Assembly: GCA_003242275.1 (NCBI GenBank)
Contig: QGUX01000193.1
Span: forward strand, 1 to 7,023
Length of the DNA: 7,023 bases
Source of the DNA: Pseudomonadota bacterium
Lineage (GTDB): Bacteria; Pseudomonadota; Gammaproteobacteria; Steroidobacterales; Steroidobacteraceae
Direction of reading: 5' to 3'
Position numbers and translations under genes: made by a program. The notes under the pieces were generated by a model. It searched no databases, was not told the origin of the DNA, and saw nothing but the letters and a program-made list of their open reading frames with translations. Positions 1 to 7,023 of this stretch are shown here, piece by piece (the first letter of the stretch is position 1; each line of letters starts with the position of its first letter).

Positions 1-249
1 GGCCCAGAACATGCCCCGGGGGCCGTAGCGGTCGCCCAGCGTGCCCAGTCCCGGCAGCAGCCCCGCCACCACGATGGGATAGGCATTGAGGATCCACAAT
101 CGCTCGGCATTGCTGGCCGCGAGGTCGCGCGTCAGCGCCGGCAGCGCCACGTACAGCACCGTCAGGTCGACGCAGATCAGGAACAGCCCGCTGGCGGTGA
201 TGGCCAGCACCAGCCAGCGCCGGATGTCGTTGCCCGGGGCGGAATTCAC
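1..249 (-). CDS. MFS drug-efflux transporter, QacA/SmvA/EmrB-like (DHA2 type), N-terminal part only
   Basis: I translated the reverse strand by hand from a GTG at 249-247. It gives 83 open codons that continue past the window edge, so about five sixths of the protein is missing. A short polar N-terminus (MNSAPGNDIRR) leads into a first membrane segment at about residues 12-35. This contains DLTVLYVALP (28-37), the motif at the end of helix 1 in 14-helix drug/H+ antiporters. LWILNAYPIVVAGLLPGLG (51-69) forms helix 2, and GTLGDRYGPRG (69-79) is the MFS motif A loop between helices 2 and 3. Proteins of this family export cationic drugs or biocides across the inner membrane using the proton gradient; the substrate cannot be judged here. 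The gene is transcribed divergently from the next one, across 75 nt. I see no clear Shine-Dalgarno sequence before the GTG, and an alternative start further upstream is possible because the frame stays open. The family call is firm and the subfamily call moderate. Confidence 0.8.
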   Translation of the reverse strand, partial: MNSAPGNDIRRWLVLAITASGLFLICVDLTVLYVALPALTRDLAASNAERLWILNAYPIVVAGLLPGLGTLGDRYGPRGMFWA

Positions 250-324
250 CTGACGAAACCCTGCGCGATGCCGCGTCCTGGCAAACAGTGGCTTTTGCCG
301 AGGCAGGGCGGATATGCTGGCGCG

Positions 325-1614
325 ATGGAAACGCTCATCAAGAAAGTCGTCAATTTCAGAACGGGGGAAGGCAAGGCGCTGGCATGGTCCTTTGCCTACT
401 TTTTCTTCCTCATGTGCGCCTACTATATGATGCTGCCGATCCGCGATGCGTTCGGCATCCGCGGCGGGGTGCAGGATCTTCCCTGGCTGTTCCTGGGAAC
501 CTTCATCGCCTCGCTGTTCACGGCGCCGCTGCAGGCCTGGGTCGCGGACCGCCTGCCGCGCAAGCGATTCGTGCCGGTCACCTATCTGTTCCTGGTGGCC
601 AACATCCTGATCTTCTGGCTGTTGCTGCGCGCCGACCTCGCGCCGTCGGTGGTATCGAAGGCGTTCTTCATCTGGATCACGGTATTCTCGGTGTTCGCCG
701 TGTCCATCTTCTGGAGCTTCCAGTCCGACCTGTACACCTCCGAGCAGAGCGTGCGCCTGTTCGGTTTCATTGCGGCGGGCGCCTCGCTGGGCAACATCCT
801 CGGGCCGCGGCTGAATGCGCTGCTGATCGGGCCCATCGGCGTGGCCAACCTGCTGCTGGTGGCCAGCGGACTGCTGGTGCTGGCGGTGGTCTGCGCGAAC
901 CGGCTCGAGGCGGCCGCGGCCGCGATGCGCGCCGCCGACCCGAACTTCGTCGCCGCCAGCGCCGGGCGCGAGAAGCGTTCGGCCGGCGGCATGTTCGAGG
1001 GCTTCAGCCTGCTGTTCAAGTCCTCGTACCTGGGCGGCATCGGCCTGTGGGTGTTCATGCTGTCGCTGCTCGGCACCTTCCTGTACTTCACCCAGGCGCA
1101 CGTGGTCGCCTCCTACACCGAGGACCTGCGCCAGCGCACCAGCATCTTCTCGGAGATCTATTTCTGGGTGGGCATCGTGTCGATGGCGGTGCAGATCTTC
1201 GGCACCGGCCGCATCATCAAGGGCATCGGCACCGGCGCGGCGCTGGCCATCCTTCCCATCGTGTTCGTGGCCGGCTTCGTCGGCCTGATGTTCACCTCGG
1301 CGCTGTTCGCCATTGTCGCCTTCCAGGCGCTGCAGCGCGCGTCGAACTTCGGCATCTCGAACGTGGCGCGCGAATCGCTGTGGCCGGTGGTCAGCCGCGA
1401 GGAGAAGTTCAAGGCCAAGAACATCGTCGACGGTGCCGTGTTCCGCGGCGCGGACGTGGCCAATGCCTTCCTCTACTCGGGACTGGCGGCGGTGTTCTCG
1501 GTGCAGCCCACCGTGGCGGGCATCGCGGCGGTGCTGGCCGGTGGCTGGGCCGCGCTGTCGCTGTGGCTGGGCAAGGCGCGGGAGCGGCGTGCGCGCGAAC
1601 AGGCCGGCGGCTGA
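325..1614 (+). CDS. Polytopic MFS-type transporter related to the NTP/NDP (ATP/ADP) exchanger group
   Basis: This is a 429-residue, strongly hydrophobic inner-membrane protein. The frame is open from an ATG at 268, but I prefer the ATG at 325. The extra 19 residues are polar and unlike a membrane-protein start, while METLIKKVVNFRTGEGKAL followed by AWSFAYFFFLMCAYYMMLPIRDAFGI resembles proteins annotated as MFS or NTP/NDP-exchange transporters in other GC-rich gammaproteobacteria. About six membrane segments occupy residues 18-190 (roughly 19-39, 53-73, 81-101, 109-131, 144-166, 170-190). A charged loop follows at about 191-230, then four to five further segments up to about residue 418, and a basic tail (KARERRAREQ). 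Basic loops such as RLPRKR (about 75-80) suggest the cytoplasmic side. The conserved arginine-aspartate pair in LPIRDAF is typical of the group. True ATP/ADP translocases belong to obligate intracellular bacteria and plastids; the substrate of free-living relatives is not known to me, so nucleotide transport is only a family-level guess. pncC begins 9 nt after the stop, which suggests co-transcription. Confidence 0.72.
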   Translation: METLIKKVVNFRTGEGKALAWSFAYFFFLMCAYYMMLPIRDAFGIRGGVQDLPWLFLGTFIASLFTAPLQAWVADRLPRKRFVPVTYLFLVANILIFWLLLRADLAPSVVSKAFFIWITVFSVFAVSIFWSFQSDLYTSEQSVRLFGFIAAGASLGNILGPRLNALLIGPIGVANLLLVASGLLVLAVVCANRLEAAAAAMRAADPNFVAASAGREKRSAGGMFEGFSLLFKSSYLGGIGLWVFMLSLLGTFLYFTQAHVVASYTEDLRQRTSIFSEIYFWVGIVSMAVQIFGTGRIIKGIGTGAALAILPIVFVAGFVGLMFTSALFAIVAFQALQRASNFGISNVARESLWPVVSREEKFKAKNIVDGAVFRGADVANAFLYSGLAAVFSVQPTVAGIAAVLAGGWAALSLWLGKARERRAREQAGG

Positions 1615-1623
1615 TCTTCACGC

Positions 1624-2133
1624 GTGAACAGGGAGGTTCCCAGCGACAAGGAGCTCGAGCTCCGGGCGATCCGCGCCGGCGAGGCGCTGCTCGCGCGCGG
1701 CGAGGTCGTGGCCCTGGCCGAATCCTGCACCGGCGGCTACGTGGCCAAGCTGCTGACCGACGTGCCGGGCAGCTCGCGCTGGTTCGGTTACGGCCTGGTC
1801 ACCTATTCGAACGAGGCCAAGCAGCGCCTGCTCGGGGTGTCCGCGACCACGCTCGAGAAGGAGGGCGCCGTCAGCGAGCGCACGGCGCTGGAGATGGCCG
1901 TGGGCGCGCTGGCGCTGAGCGGGGCCACGCGGGCCATCGGCATCACCGGCATCGCCGGCCCGGATGGCGGCAGCGAGGCCAAGCCGGTGGGACTGGTGTG
2001 GTTCGCCAGGGCGGTGCGCCTCGGCGAGGGCACGGTGGGCGCCATTGCCCTGCCGCGCAAGTTCAGCGGCAACCGCGACGAGGTGCGCCGCCAGGCGGCA
2101 GCCTACGCACTGGACCTGCTGACCGATCCCTGA
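1624..2133 (+). CDS. pncC: Nicotinamide-nucleotide amidohydrolase PncC (stand-alone CinA C-terminal domain)
   Basis: This 169-residue protein is a complete CinA-C domain, close to the 165 residues of E. coli PncC (YgaD). The family deamidates NMN to nicotinate mononucleotide and ammonia in the cytoplasm, recycling NMN made for example by NAD-dependent DNA ligase. Visible family blocks are [17 protein letters not shown] (30-46), [18 protein letters not shown] (49-66), GAVSE (81-85) and [18 protein letters not shown] (106-123). Ser34 in AESCTGG and Lys66 in SNEAK match residues conserved and implicated in catalysis in the family. The N-terminal molybdopterin-binding-like half of full-length CinA is absent, as in E. 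coli. The start is a GTG. It is forced: the preceding TGA (1612-1614) is in the same frame, and the next possible start (GTG at 1708) would cut into the domain just before AESCTGG. No good ribosome-binding site precedes the GTG; a GGAGGT lies just inside the gene at 1632-1637. Position upstream of recA matches E. coli. Confidence 0.92.
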   Translation: MNREVPSDKELELRAIRAGEALLARGEVVALAESCTGGYVAKLLTDVPGSSRWFGYGLVTYSNEAKQRLLGVSATTLEKEGAVSERTALEMAVGALALSGATRAIGITGIAGPDGGSEAKPVGLVWFARAVRLGEGTVGAIALPRKFSGNRDEVRRQAAAYALDLLTDP

Positions 2134-2134
2134 A

Positions 2135-2171
2135 GTCCGGCCGGACATGGGGTGTGCCGGACGGGACCGTC
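2135..2171. repeat. GC-rich inverted repeats after pncC
   Basis: Just after the pncC stop lies the perfect palindrome GTCCGGCCGGAC (2135-2146). A further CCGGAC at 2157-2162 could pair with the first GTCCGG (2135-2140). A short inverted pair GACGG/CCGTC lies at 2160-2171. These could fold in RNA and slow transcription running from pncC toward recA. No T-tract follows, so this is not a classical intrinsic terminator. It might be a Rho-assisted end or simply GC-rich spacer. Confidence 0.3.
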
Positions 2172-2202
2172 GCCGGCATAATCGCGCGGTCCGCCCAGAA
2201 AC

Positions 2203-2222
2203 TACTGTATACACATACAGTA
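2203..2222. promoter_or_regulatory. LexA operator (SOS box) of recA
   Basis: TACTGTATACACATACAGTA has perfect 8-nt inverted arms (TACTGTAT / ATACAGTA) around a 4-nt centre. It contains CTGT-N8-ACAG at 2205-2220 and matches 18 of 20 positions of the E. coli consensus TACTG(TA)5CAGTA. It lies 53 nt before the recA ATG. LexA bound here would cover the likely recA promoter. RecA filaments formed after DNA damage trigger LexA self-cleavage, so recA, and recX by read-through, should be SOS-induced. Confidence 0.95.
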
Positions 2223-2236
2223 ACCTGTGGCATGAT
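2208..2236 (+). promoter_or_regulatory. Candidate recA promoter (-35 inside LexA box, extended -10)
   Basis: TATACA at 2208-2213 (4 of 6 to the -35 consensus) is followed by a 17-nt spacer and CATGAT at 2231-2236 (4 of 6 to the -10). TGG at 2228-2230 directly before the -10 supplies an extended -10 TGn element. Transcription would start near 2243, giving a leader of about 33 nt. The -35 lies within the LexA operator, which explains repression by occlusion. An alternative is CATAAT at 2177-2182 (5 of 6 to the -10), upstream of the operator, but it has no convincing -35. Confidence 0.45.
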
Positions 2237-2275
2237 CCGCCTCAACTCCCACCACGAACCCATCGAGGCACTTCA

Positions 2276-3304
2276 ATGGAAGAAAACCGCAAGAAGGCGC
2301 TGTCGGCAGCGCTGGGCCAGATCGAGAAGCAGTTCGGCAAGGGCTCGGTCATGCGGCTGGGCGATGCCCCCCAGACCTGGGATGTCGAGGCCGTCTCGAC
2401 GGGTTCGCTGGGCCTCGACATCGCGCTGGGCATCGGCGGCCTGCCCAAGGGCCGCATCATCGAGATCTACGGTCCGGAGTCCTCGGGCAAGACCACCCTC
2501 ACGCTGCAGGTGATCGCCGAGGTGCAGAAGGCCGGCGGCACCGCCGCCTTCGTCGACGCCGAGCACGCGCTCGATCCCGCCTATGCGCAGAAGCTGGGCG
2601 TCAACATCGACGACCTGCTGGTCTCCCAGCCCGACACGGGCGAGCAGGCGCTCGAGATCACCGACATGCTGGTGCGTTCCGGCGCCGTCGACGTGGTGGT
2701 GGTCGACTCGGTGGCCGCGCTCACCCCGCGCGCCGAGATCGAGGGCGAGATGGGCGAGCTGCAGGTGGGCCTGCATGCCCGCCTGATGTCCCAGGCGCTG
2801 CGCAAGCTCACCGGCAACATCAAGCGCTCCAACACCATCGTCATCTTCATCAACCAGATCCGCATGAAGATCGGCGTGATGTTCGGCAATCCCGAAACCA
2901 CCACCGGCGGCAATGCGCTGAAGTTCTACGCCTCGGTGCGCCTCGACATCCGCCGCATCGGTGCCATCAAGAGCGGCGAAGAGGTGGTGGGCAACCAGAC
3001 GCGCGTCAAGGTGGTGAAGAACAAGGTCTCCCCGCCGTTCAAGGAGGCTGAGTTCGAGATCATGTACGGCTCGGGCATCTCCCGCGAGGGCGAGATCATC
3101 GACCTGGGGGCCTCGCAGGGCATCATCGAGAAGTCCGGCGCGTGGTACAGCTACAAGGGCGAGCGCATTGGCCAGGGCAAGGAGAACGCCCGCCAGTTCC
3201 TGCGCGACAACCCGGACGTGGCGCGCGACATCGAGGAGCAGATCCGCGCCCGCCTGCTGCCGGTCCGCAAGCCGCCGGCCGAGGCCGCCGAGAAGCTGAA
3301 CTGA
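2276..3304 (+). CDS. recA: Recombinase RecA
   Basis: This 342-residue protein forms ATP-dependent filaments on single-stranded DNA. It drives homologous pairing and strand exchange and activates self-cleavage of LexA. The frame is open further upstream, but the ATG at 2276 gives the usual N-terminus ([23 protein letters not shown]) and has GAGG at 2265-2268, 7 nt before it. Walker A is GPESSGKT (66-73). Catalytic Glu96 lies in FVDAEHALD, and Walker B ends at Asp144 in VVVVDS. DNA-binding loop L1 is near 157-164 (GEMGELQV), and loop L2 follows FINQ (191-194), with [17 protein letters not shown] at 202-218. All these numbers coincide with E. coli RecA. The protein ends in [17 protein letters not shown], so it is about ten residues shorter than E. 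coli RecA (353) and lacks the aspartate/glutamate-rich tail. A LexA box lies upstream, and recX starts 31 nt downstream. Confidence 0.99.
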   Translation: MEENRKKALSAALGQIEKQFGKGSVMRLGDAPQTWDVEAVSTGSLGLDIALGIGGLPKGRIIEIYGPESSGKTTLTLQVIAEVQKAGGTAAFVDAEHALDPAYAQKLGVNIDDLLVSQPDTGEQALEITDMLVRSGAVDVVVVDSVAALTPRAEIEGEMGELQVGLHARLMSQALRKLTGNIKRSNTIVIFINQIRMKIGVMFGNPETTTGGNALKFYASVRLDIRRIGAIKSGEEVVGNQTRVKVVKNKVSPPFKEAEFEIMYGSGISREGEIIDLGASQGIIEKSGAWYSYKGERIGQGKENARQFLRDNPDVARDIEEQIRARLLPVRKPPAEAAEKLN

Positions 3305-3309
3305 GGGCC

Positions 3310-3323
3310 GGGGCGCCTGCCCC
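3310..3323 (+). terminator. Candidate attenuating hairpin between recA and recX
   Basis: GGGGC (3310-3314) and GCCCC (3319-3323) form a perfect 5-bp stem with a 4-nt loop, 5 nt after the recA stop. An alternative pairing, GCCT (3315-3318) with AGGC (3324-3327), competes with it. There is no T-tract, so full termination is unlikely. In E. coli a hairpin in the same place lets only a small fraction of recA transcripts continue into recX, and a similar partial block is plausible here. Confidence 0.25.
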
Positions 3324-3335
3324 AGGCTTCGGGCC

Positions 3336-3838
3336 GTGGGCTTCTCCCGCCGCAGGCCGAAAGTCGACGAGCACCGTGCCGGTGATCCCGGCGCGGTGCG
3401 TGCCGGCGCGCTGGCACTGCTGGCACGCCGTGAGTACGCCTCCGGCGAACTGAAGGCCGCGCTGGCCCGCAAGGGCTACGACGCCGGGGTCATCACCGAG
3501 GTGGTGGCCGAACTGGCCGCCGAGCGGCTGCTCGACGACGACCGCTTTGCCGAGAGCCTCGTCCGCCAGCTCGCCCATCGGGGGCAGGGGCCGGCGCGCA
3601 TCCGCCAGGCGCTGCTGGAGGCGGGCATCAGCGCCGGGCGTGCCGCCCGGGCCATCGACAAGGGGCCCGACTGGCATGCCCTGGCGCGCGAGGTGCGGGC
3701 ACGCAAGTTCGGCGCCGAGGTGCCGCGGGACTGGCCCTCCCGCGCCCGCCAGATGCGATTTTTGCAATACCGGGGCTTTTCCAACGATCATATTGGCAGT
3801 TGCCTGGGCGATGCCCCGGGCGTCCCCGATACCGATTC

Positions 3839-3842
<4 letters not shown>
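3336..3842 (+). CDS. recX: RecA filament regulator RecX
   Basis: This 168-residue, basic, helical protein of the RecX family binds RecA filaments and typically limits their growth and RecA's ATPase and co-protease activity. It shows the three-helix repeats of the family: [22 protein letters not shown] (32-53), then [34 protein letters not shown] (65-98), then W113 and ARKFG (122-126), and the C-terminal block [17 protein letters not shown] (138-154). Length is normal. The start is taken as the GTG at 3336. An in-frame GTG at 3396 (codon 21) sits at the start of the conserved part and is the alternative. Neither has a clear Shine-Dalgarno sequence, and the first lies right beside a hairpin, suggesting weak translation. 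This fits a protein needed in far smaller amounts than RecA. The TGA stop overlaps the alaS start as ATGA. Codons 141-155 use unusually AT-rich synonyms compared with the rest of the window. Confidence 0.95.
3762..3791 (+). promoter_or_regulatory. Candidate internal promoter for alaS within the recX 3' end
   Basis: TTGCAA at 3762-3767 (4 of 6 to the -35) and GATCAT at 3786-3791 (4 of 6 to the -10) are separated by 18 nt, predicting a start near 3798, about 40 nt before the alaS ATG. The match is modest. The main support is indirect: this is the most AT-rich spot in recX and it is built from codons otherwise rare in the window. The conserved RecX C-terminal motif lies over the same bases, so the patch could also be chance. 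Confidence 0.28.
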
Positions 3843-6466
<2,624 letters not shown>

Positions 6467-6484
6467 CCCCCGCACGAGGTCCTC

Positions 6485-6499
6485 GGCGCCGCCGGCGCC
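6485..6499 (+). terminator. Possible weak hairpin after alaS
   Basis: GGCGCC (6485-6490) and GGCGCC (6494-6499) form a perfect 6-bp stem with a 3-nt loop, starting 18 nt after the alaS stop. Another inverted pair, CGAGG/CCTCG (6475-6485), partly overlaps it. No T-run follows, so this is at best a pausing or Rho-dependent site, and read-through into csrA is likely. Confidence 0.25.
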
Positions 6500-6578
6500 C
6501 TGTGGGCTGACGGGTATTTAGGGGTTTCTCCGATAACCTCCGGTTGTTCCGTTTCCGACAATAGCTCCAATCATTGCG

Positions 6579-6584
6579 AAGGAG
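6579..6584 (+). promoter_or_regulatory. Ribosome-binding site of csrA, containing a GGA motif
   Basis: AAGGAG lies 11 nt before the csrA ATG and is the clearest Shine-Dalgarno sequence of the alaS-csrA part of the window. It includes GGA, the core of CsrA binding sites. CsrA could therefore block its own translation here, as is known in E. coli, where several such sites occur in the csrA leader. I see only this one GGA in the 100 nt before the gene, so strong autorepression is not assured. Confidence 0.55.
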
Positions 6585-6595
6585 CGTATCCCATC

Positions 6596-6799
6596 ATGCT
6601 GATTCTGACCCGACGAGTGGGTGAGGCTGTGGTGATCGGTGAGGAAGTGACCGTGACGGTTCTCGGCGTCAAGGGAAACCAGGTCCGCATCGGCGTCAAC
6701 GCACCCAAGTCCGTGACCGTCCACCGGGACGAGATCTACGAGCGCATCAAGAACGAGCGCGACAGCGAGCGCAGCGCCGCTGACGCCCTGAGCGCCTGA
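6596..6799 (+). CDS. csrA: Carbon storage regulator CsrA (global RNA-binding translational regulator)
   Basis: This 67-residue protein is nearly identical to E. coli CsrA (61 residues) over its first 51 positions: [18 protein letters not shown], then [19 protein letters not shown] (20-38), then [10 protein letters not shown] (42-51). It forms a strand-swapped dimer that binds GGA motifs in mRNA leaders and changes translation or stability of carbon-metabolism, motility and biofilm genes. Leu4 and Arg44, which are important for RNA contact, are both present. The last 16 residues ([16 protein letters not shown]) are polar, variable in the family and slightly longer than in E. coli. The gene follows alaS by 129 nt without the aspartokinase gene that some gammaproteobacteria have between the two, and is followed by a strong intrinsic terminator and tRNA-Ser, as csrA is followed by serV in E. 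coli. Confidence 0.98.
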   Translation: MLILTRRVGEAVVIGEEVTVTVLGVKGNQVRIGVNAPKSVTVHRDEIYERIKNERDSERSAADALSA

Positions 6800-6812
6800 T
6801 CCCGCCCGAAAC

Positions 6813-6841
6813 TTTACCCTTCCAGATTCGACCAGTATCAT
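6813..6841 (+). promoter_or_regulatory. Promoter of the tRNA-Ser gene, overlapping the csrA terminator
   Basis: TTTACC (6813-6818, 4 of 6 to the -35) and TATCAT (6836-6841, 5 of 6 to the -10) are separated by the optimal 17 nt. The predicted start near 6848 gives a 53-nt leader before the mature tRNA. The bases between the -10 and the start (CCCGCGT, 6842-6848) form a GC-rich discriminator, typical of stable-RNA promoters controlled by ppGpp. The tRNA needs a promoter here because the csrA transcript should end at the terminator, and only 24 nt remain between the T-tract and the tRNA. Confidence 0.6.
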
Positions 6842-6876
6842 CCCGCGTCTGCCCCCGGCAGGCGCGGGATTTTTTT
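6840..6876 (+). terminator. Strong intrinsic terminator of csrA
   Basis: ATCCCGCG (6840-6847) pairs with CGCGGGAT (6863-6870). The stem continues through one T·G pair (6848/6862) and CTGCC/GGCAG (6849-6853/6857-6861) to a CCC loop, giving 14 pairs in all. Seven consecutive T (6870-6876) follow, the first being the last base of the stem. It begins 40 nt after the csrA stop. Its left arm overlaps the -10 and discriminator of the tRNA promoter. Confidence 0.93.
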
Positions 6877-6900
6877 CGGGTCCCGCACCGCGCCGTCGAC

Positions 6901-6991
6901 GGAGAGATGGCCGAGTGGTCGAAGGCGCACCCCTGCTAAGGGTGTAAGGGTCAAAAGCCCTTCGAGGGTTCGAATCCCTCTCTCTCCGCCA
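6901..6991 (+). tRNA. tRNA-Ser (anticodon GCU), reads AGC/AGU
   Basis: The acceptor arm GGAGAGA (6901-6907) pairs fully with TCTCTCC (6981-6987), followed by discriminator G6988 and encoded CCA (6989-6991). The D-arm is GCC/GGC (6910-6912/6924-6926). The anticodon stem is CACCC/GGGTG (6928-6932/6940-6944), with loop CTGCTAA and anticodon GCT at 6935-6937. A long variable arm, AAGGG/CCCTT (6946-6950/6958-6962), marks it as a class II tRNA, as expected for serine. The T-arm is GAGGG/CCCTC (6964-6968/6976-6980) with TTCGAAT in the loop. All stems pair without mismatch. This is the counterpart of E. coli serV, which also follows csrA. In E. coli, tRNA-Arg genes come next; here the window ends after 32 nt. 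Confidence 0.97.
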
Positions 6992-7023
6992 GCTTCGAAG
7001 TGTGAATTCAAAGGGGAGGACGC

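Noticed and set aside
268..324. Longer N-terminus of the exchanger-like carrier starting at ATG 268
   Set aside because: The 19 extra residues are polar and proline/glycine-containing, and the following METLIKKVVNFRTGEGKAL fits the usual start of the family better.
288..2513. A 741-codon plus-strand open frame crossing the carrier, pncC and the start of recA
   Set aside because: It runs out of frame through three well-identified genes and the recA promoter, and its product is Arg/Gly/Ala-rich with no domain.
2273..3472. A 399-codon minus-strand open frame opposite recA and part of recX
   Set aside because: It is a shadow of recA codon usage; the product is low-complexity and spans the recA-recX gap without any start signal.
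6507..6537. Possible csrA promoter CTGACG-N19-GATAAC
   Set aside because: Each hexamer matches only 4 of 6 positions and the 19-nt spacing is poor. Other weak combinations in the same AT-richer stretch score similarly, so I could not choose one.
6964..7023. tRNA-Ser 3' end as a phage or island attachment site
   Set aside because: tRNA-Ser genes are common integration targets, but no integrase gene or repeated copy of the 3' end is visible in the 32 nt that follow.
6992..7023. Start of another tRNA gene after tRNA-Ser, as in E. coli
   Set aside because: The remaining bases show only a short CTTCGAAG palindrome (6993-7000) and a GGGGAGGA purine run; no acceptor or D-arm pattern can be recognised before the edge.

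Overview
The window is a stretch of a GC-rich gammaproteobacterial chromosome. Coding third positions are strongly G/C, and all six genes whose 3' ends are visible stop with TGA. The order pncC - recA - recX - alaS - csrA - tRNA-Ser(GCU) is the one known from Escherichia coli and many other gammaproteobacteria. The recA operator is of the E. coli LexA type (CTGT-N8-ACAG). Xanthomonas uses a different LexA operator, so a GC-rich lineage outside that genus is more likely; I cannot name the genus.

Layout. Positions 1-249 (minus strand) hold the first 83 codons of a QacA/SmvA/EmrB-type drug-efflux MFS protein that runs off the left edge. A 75-nt divergent gap follows. Next come a polytopic membrane protein resembling the NTP/NDP-exchanger group of MFS-like carriers (325-1614) and, 9 nt later, a stand-alone CinA-C domain protein, the NMN deamidase PncC (1624-2133). 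A 142-nt gap carries a near-consensus LexA box and a plausible promoter ahead of recA (2276-3304). recX (3336-3842) follows a short GC-rich hairpin. alaS (3839-6466) overlaps the recX stop codon by ATGA. After a 129-nt gap comes csrA (6596-6799), then a strong intrinsic terminator (6840-6876) and a complete tRNA-Ser with encoded CCA (6901-6991). The last 32 nt show nothing recognisable.

How the genes fit together. recA and recX form an SOS-controlled recombination unit (filament and filament modulator). alaS is translationally joined to recX, which could place an essential tRNA synthetase partly under the SOS promoter unless a promoter lies inside recX. A run of atypical, AT-rich codons near the recX 3' end is a candidate site for one. 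csrA encodes the global post-transcriptional regulator. The tRNA downstream appears to have its own promoter, whose -10 element lies at the start of the csrA terminator stem. Only csrA read-through RNA would then carry the complete terminator hairpin.

This is a conserved housekeeping region. I found no mobile element, CRISPR array or wholly new system. The points of interest are regulatory: the overlapping promoter/terminator at csrA-tRNA, the recX-alaS coupling with its internal codon anomaly, and a RecA without the usual acidic tail.
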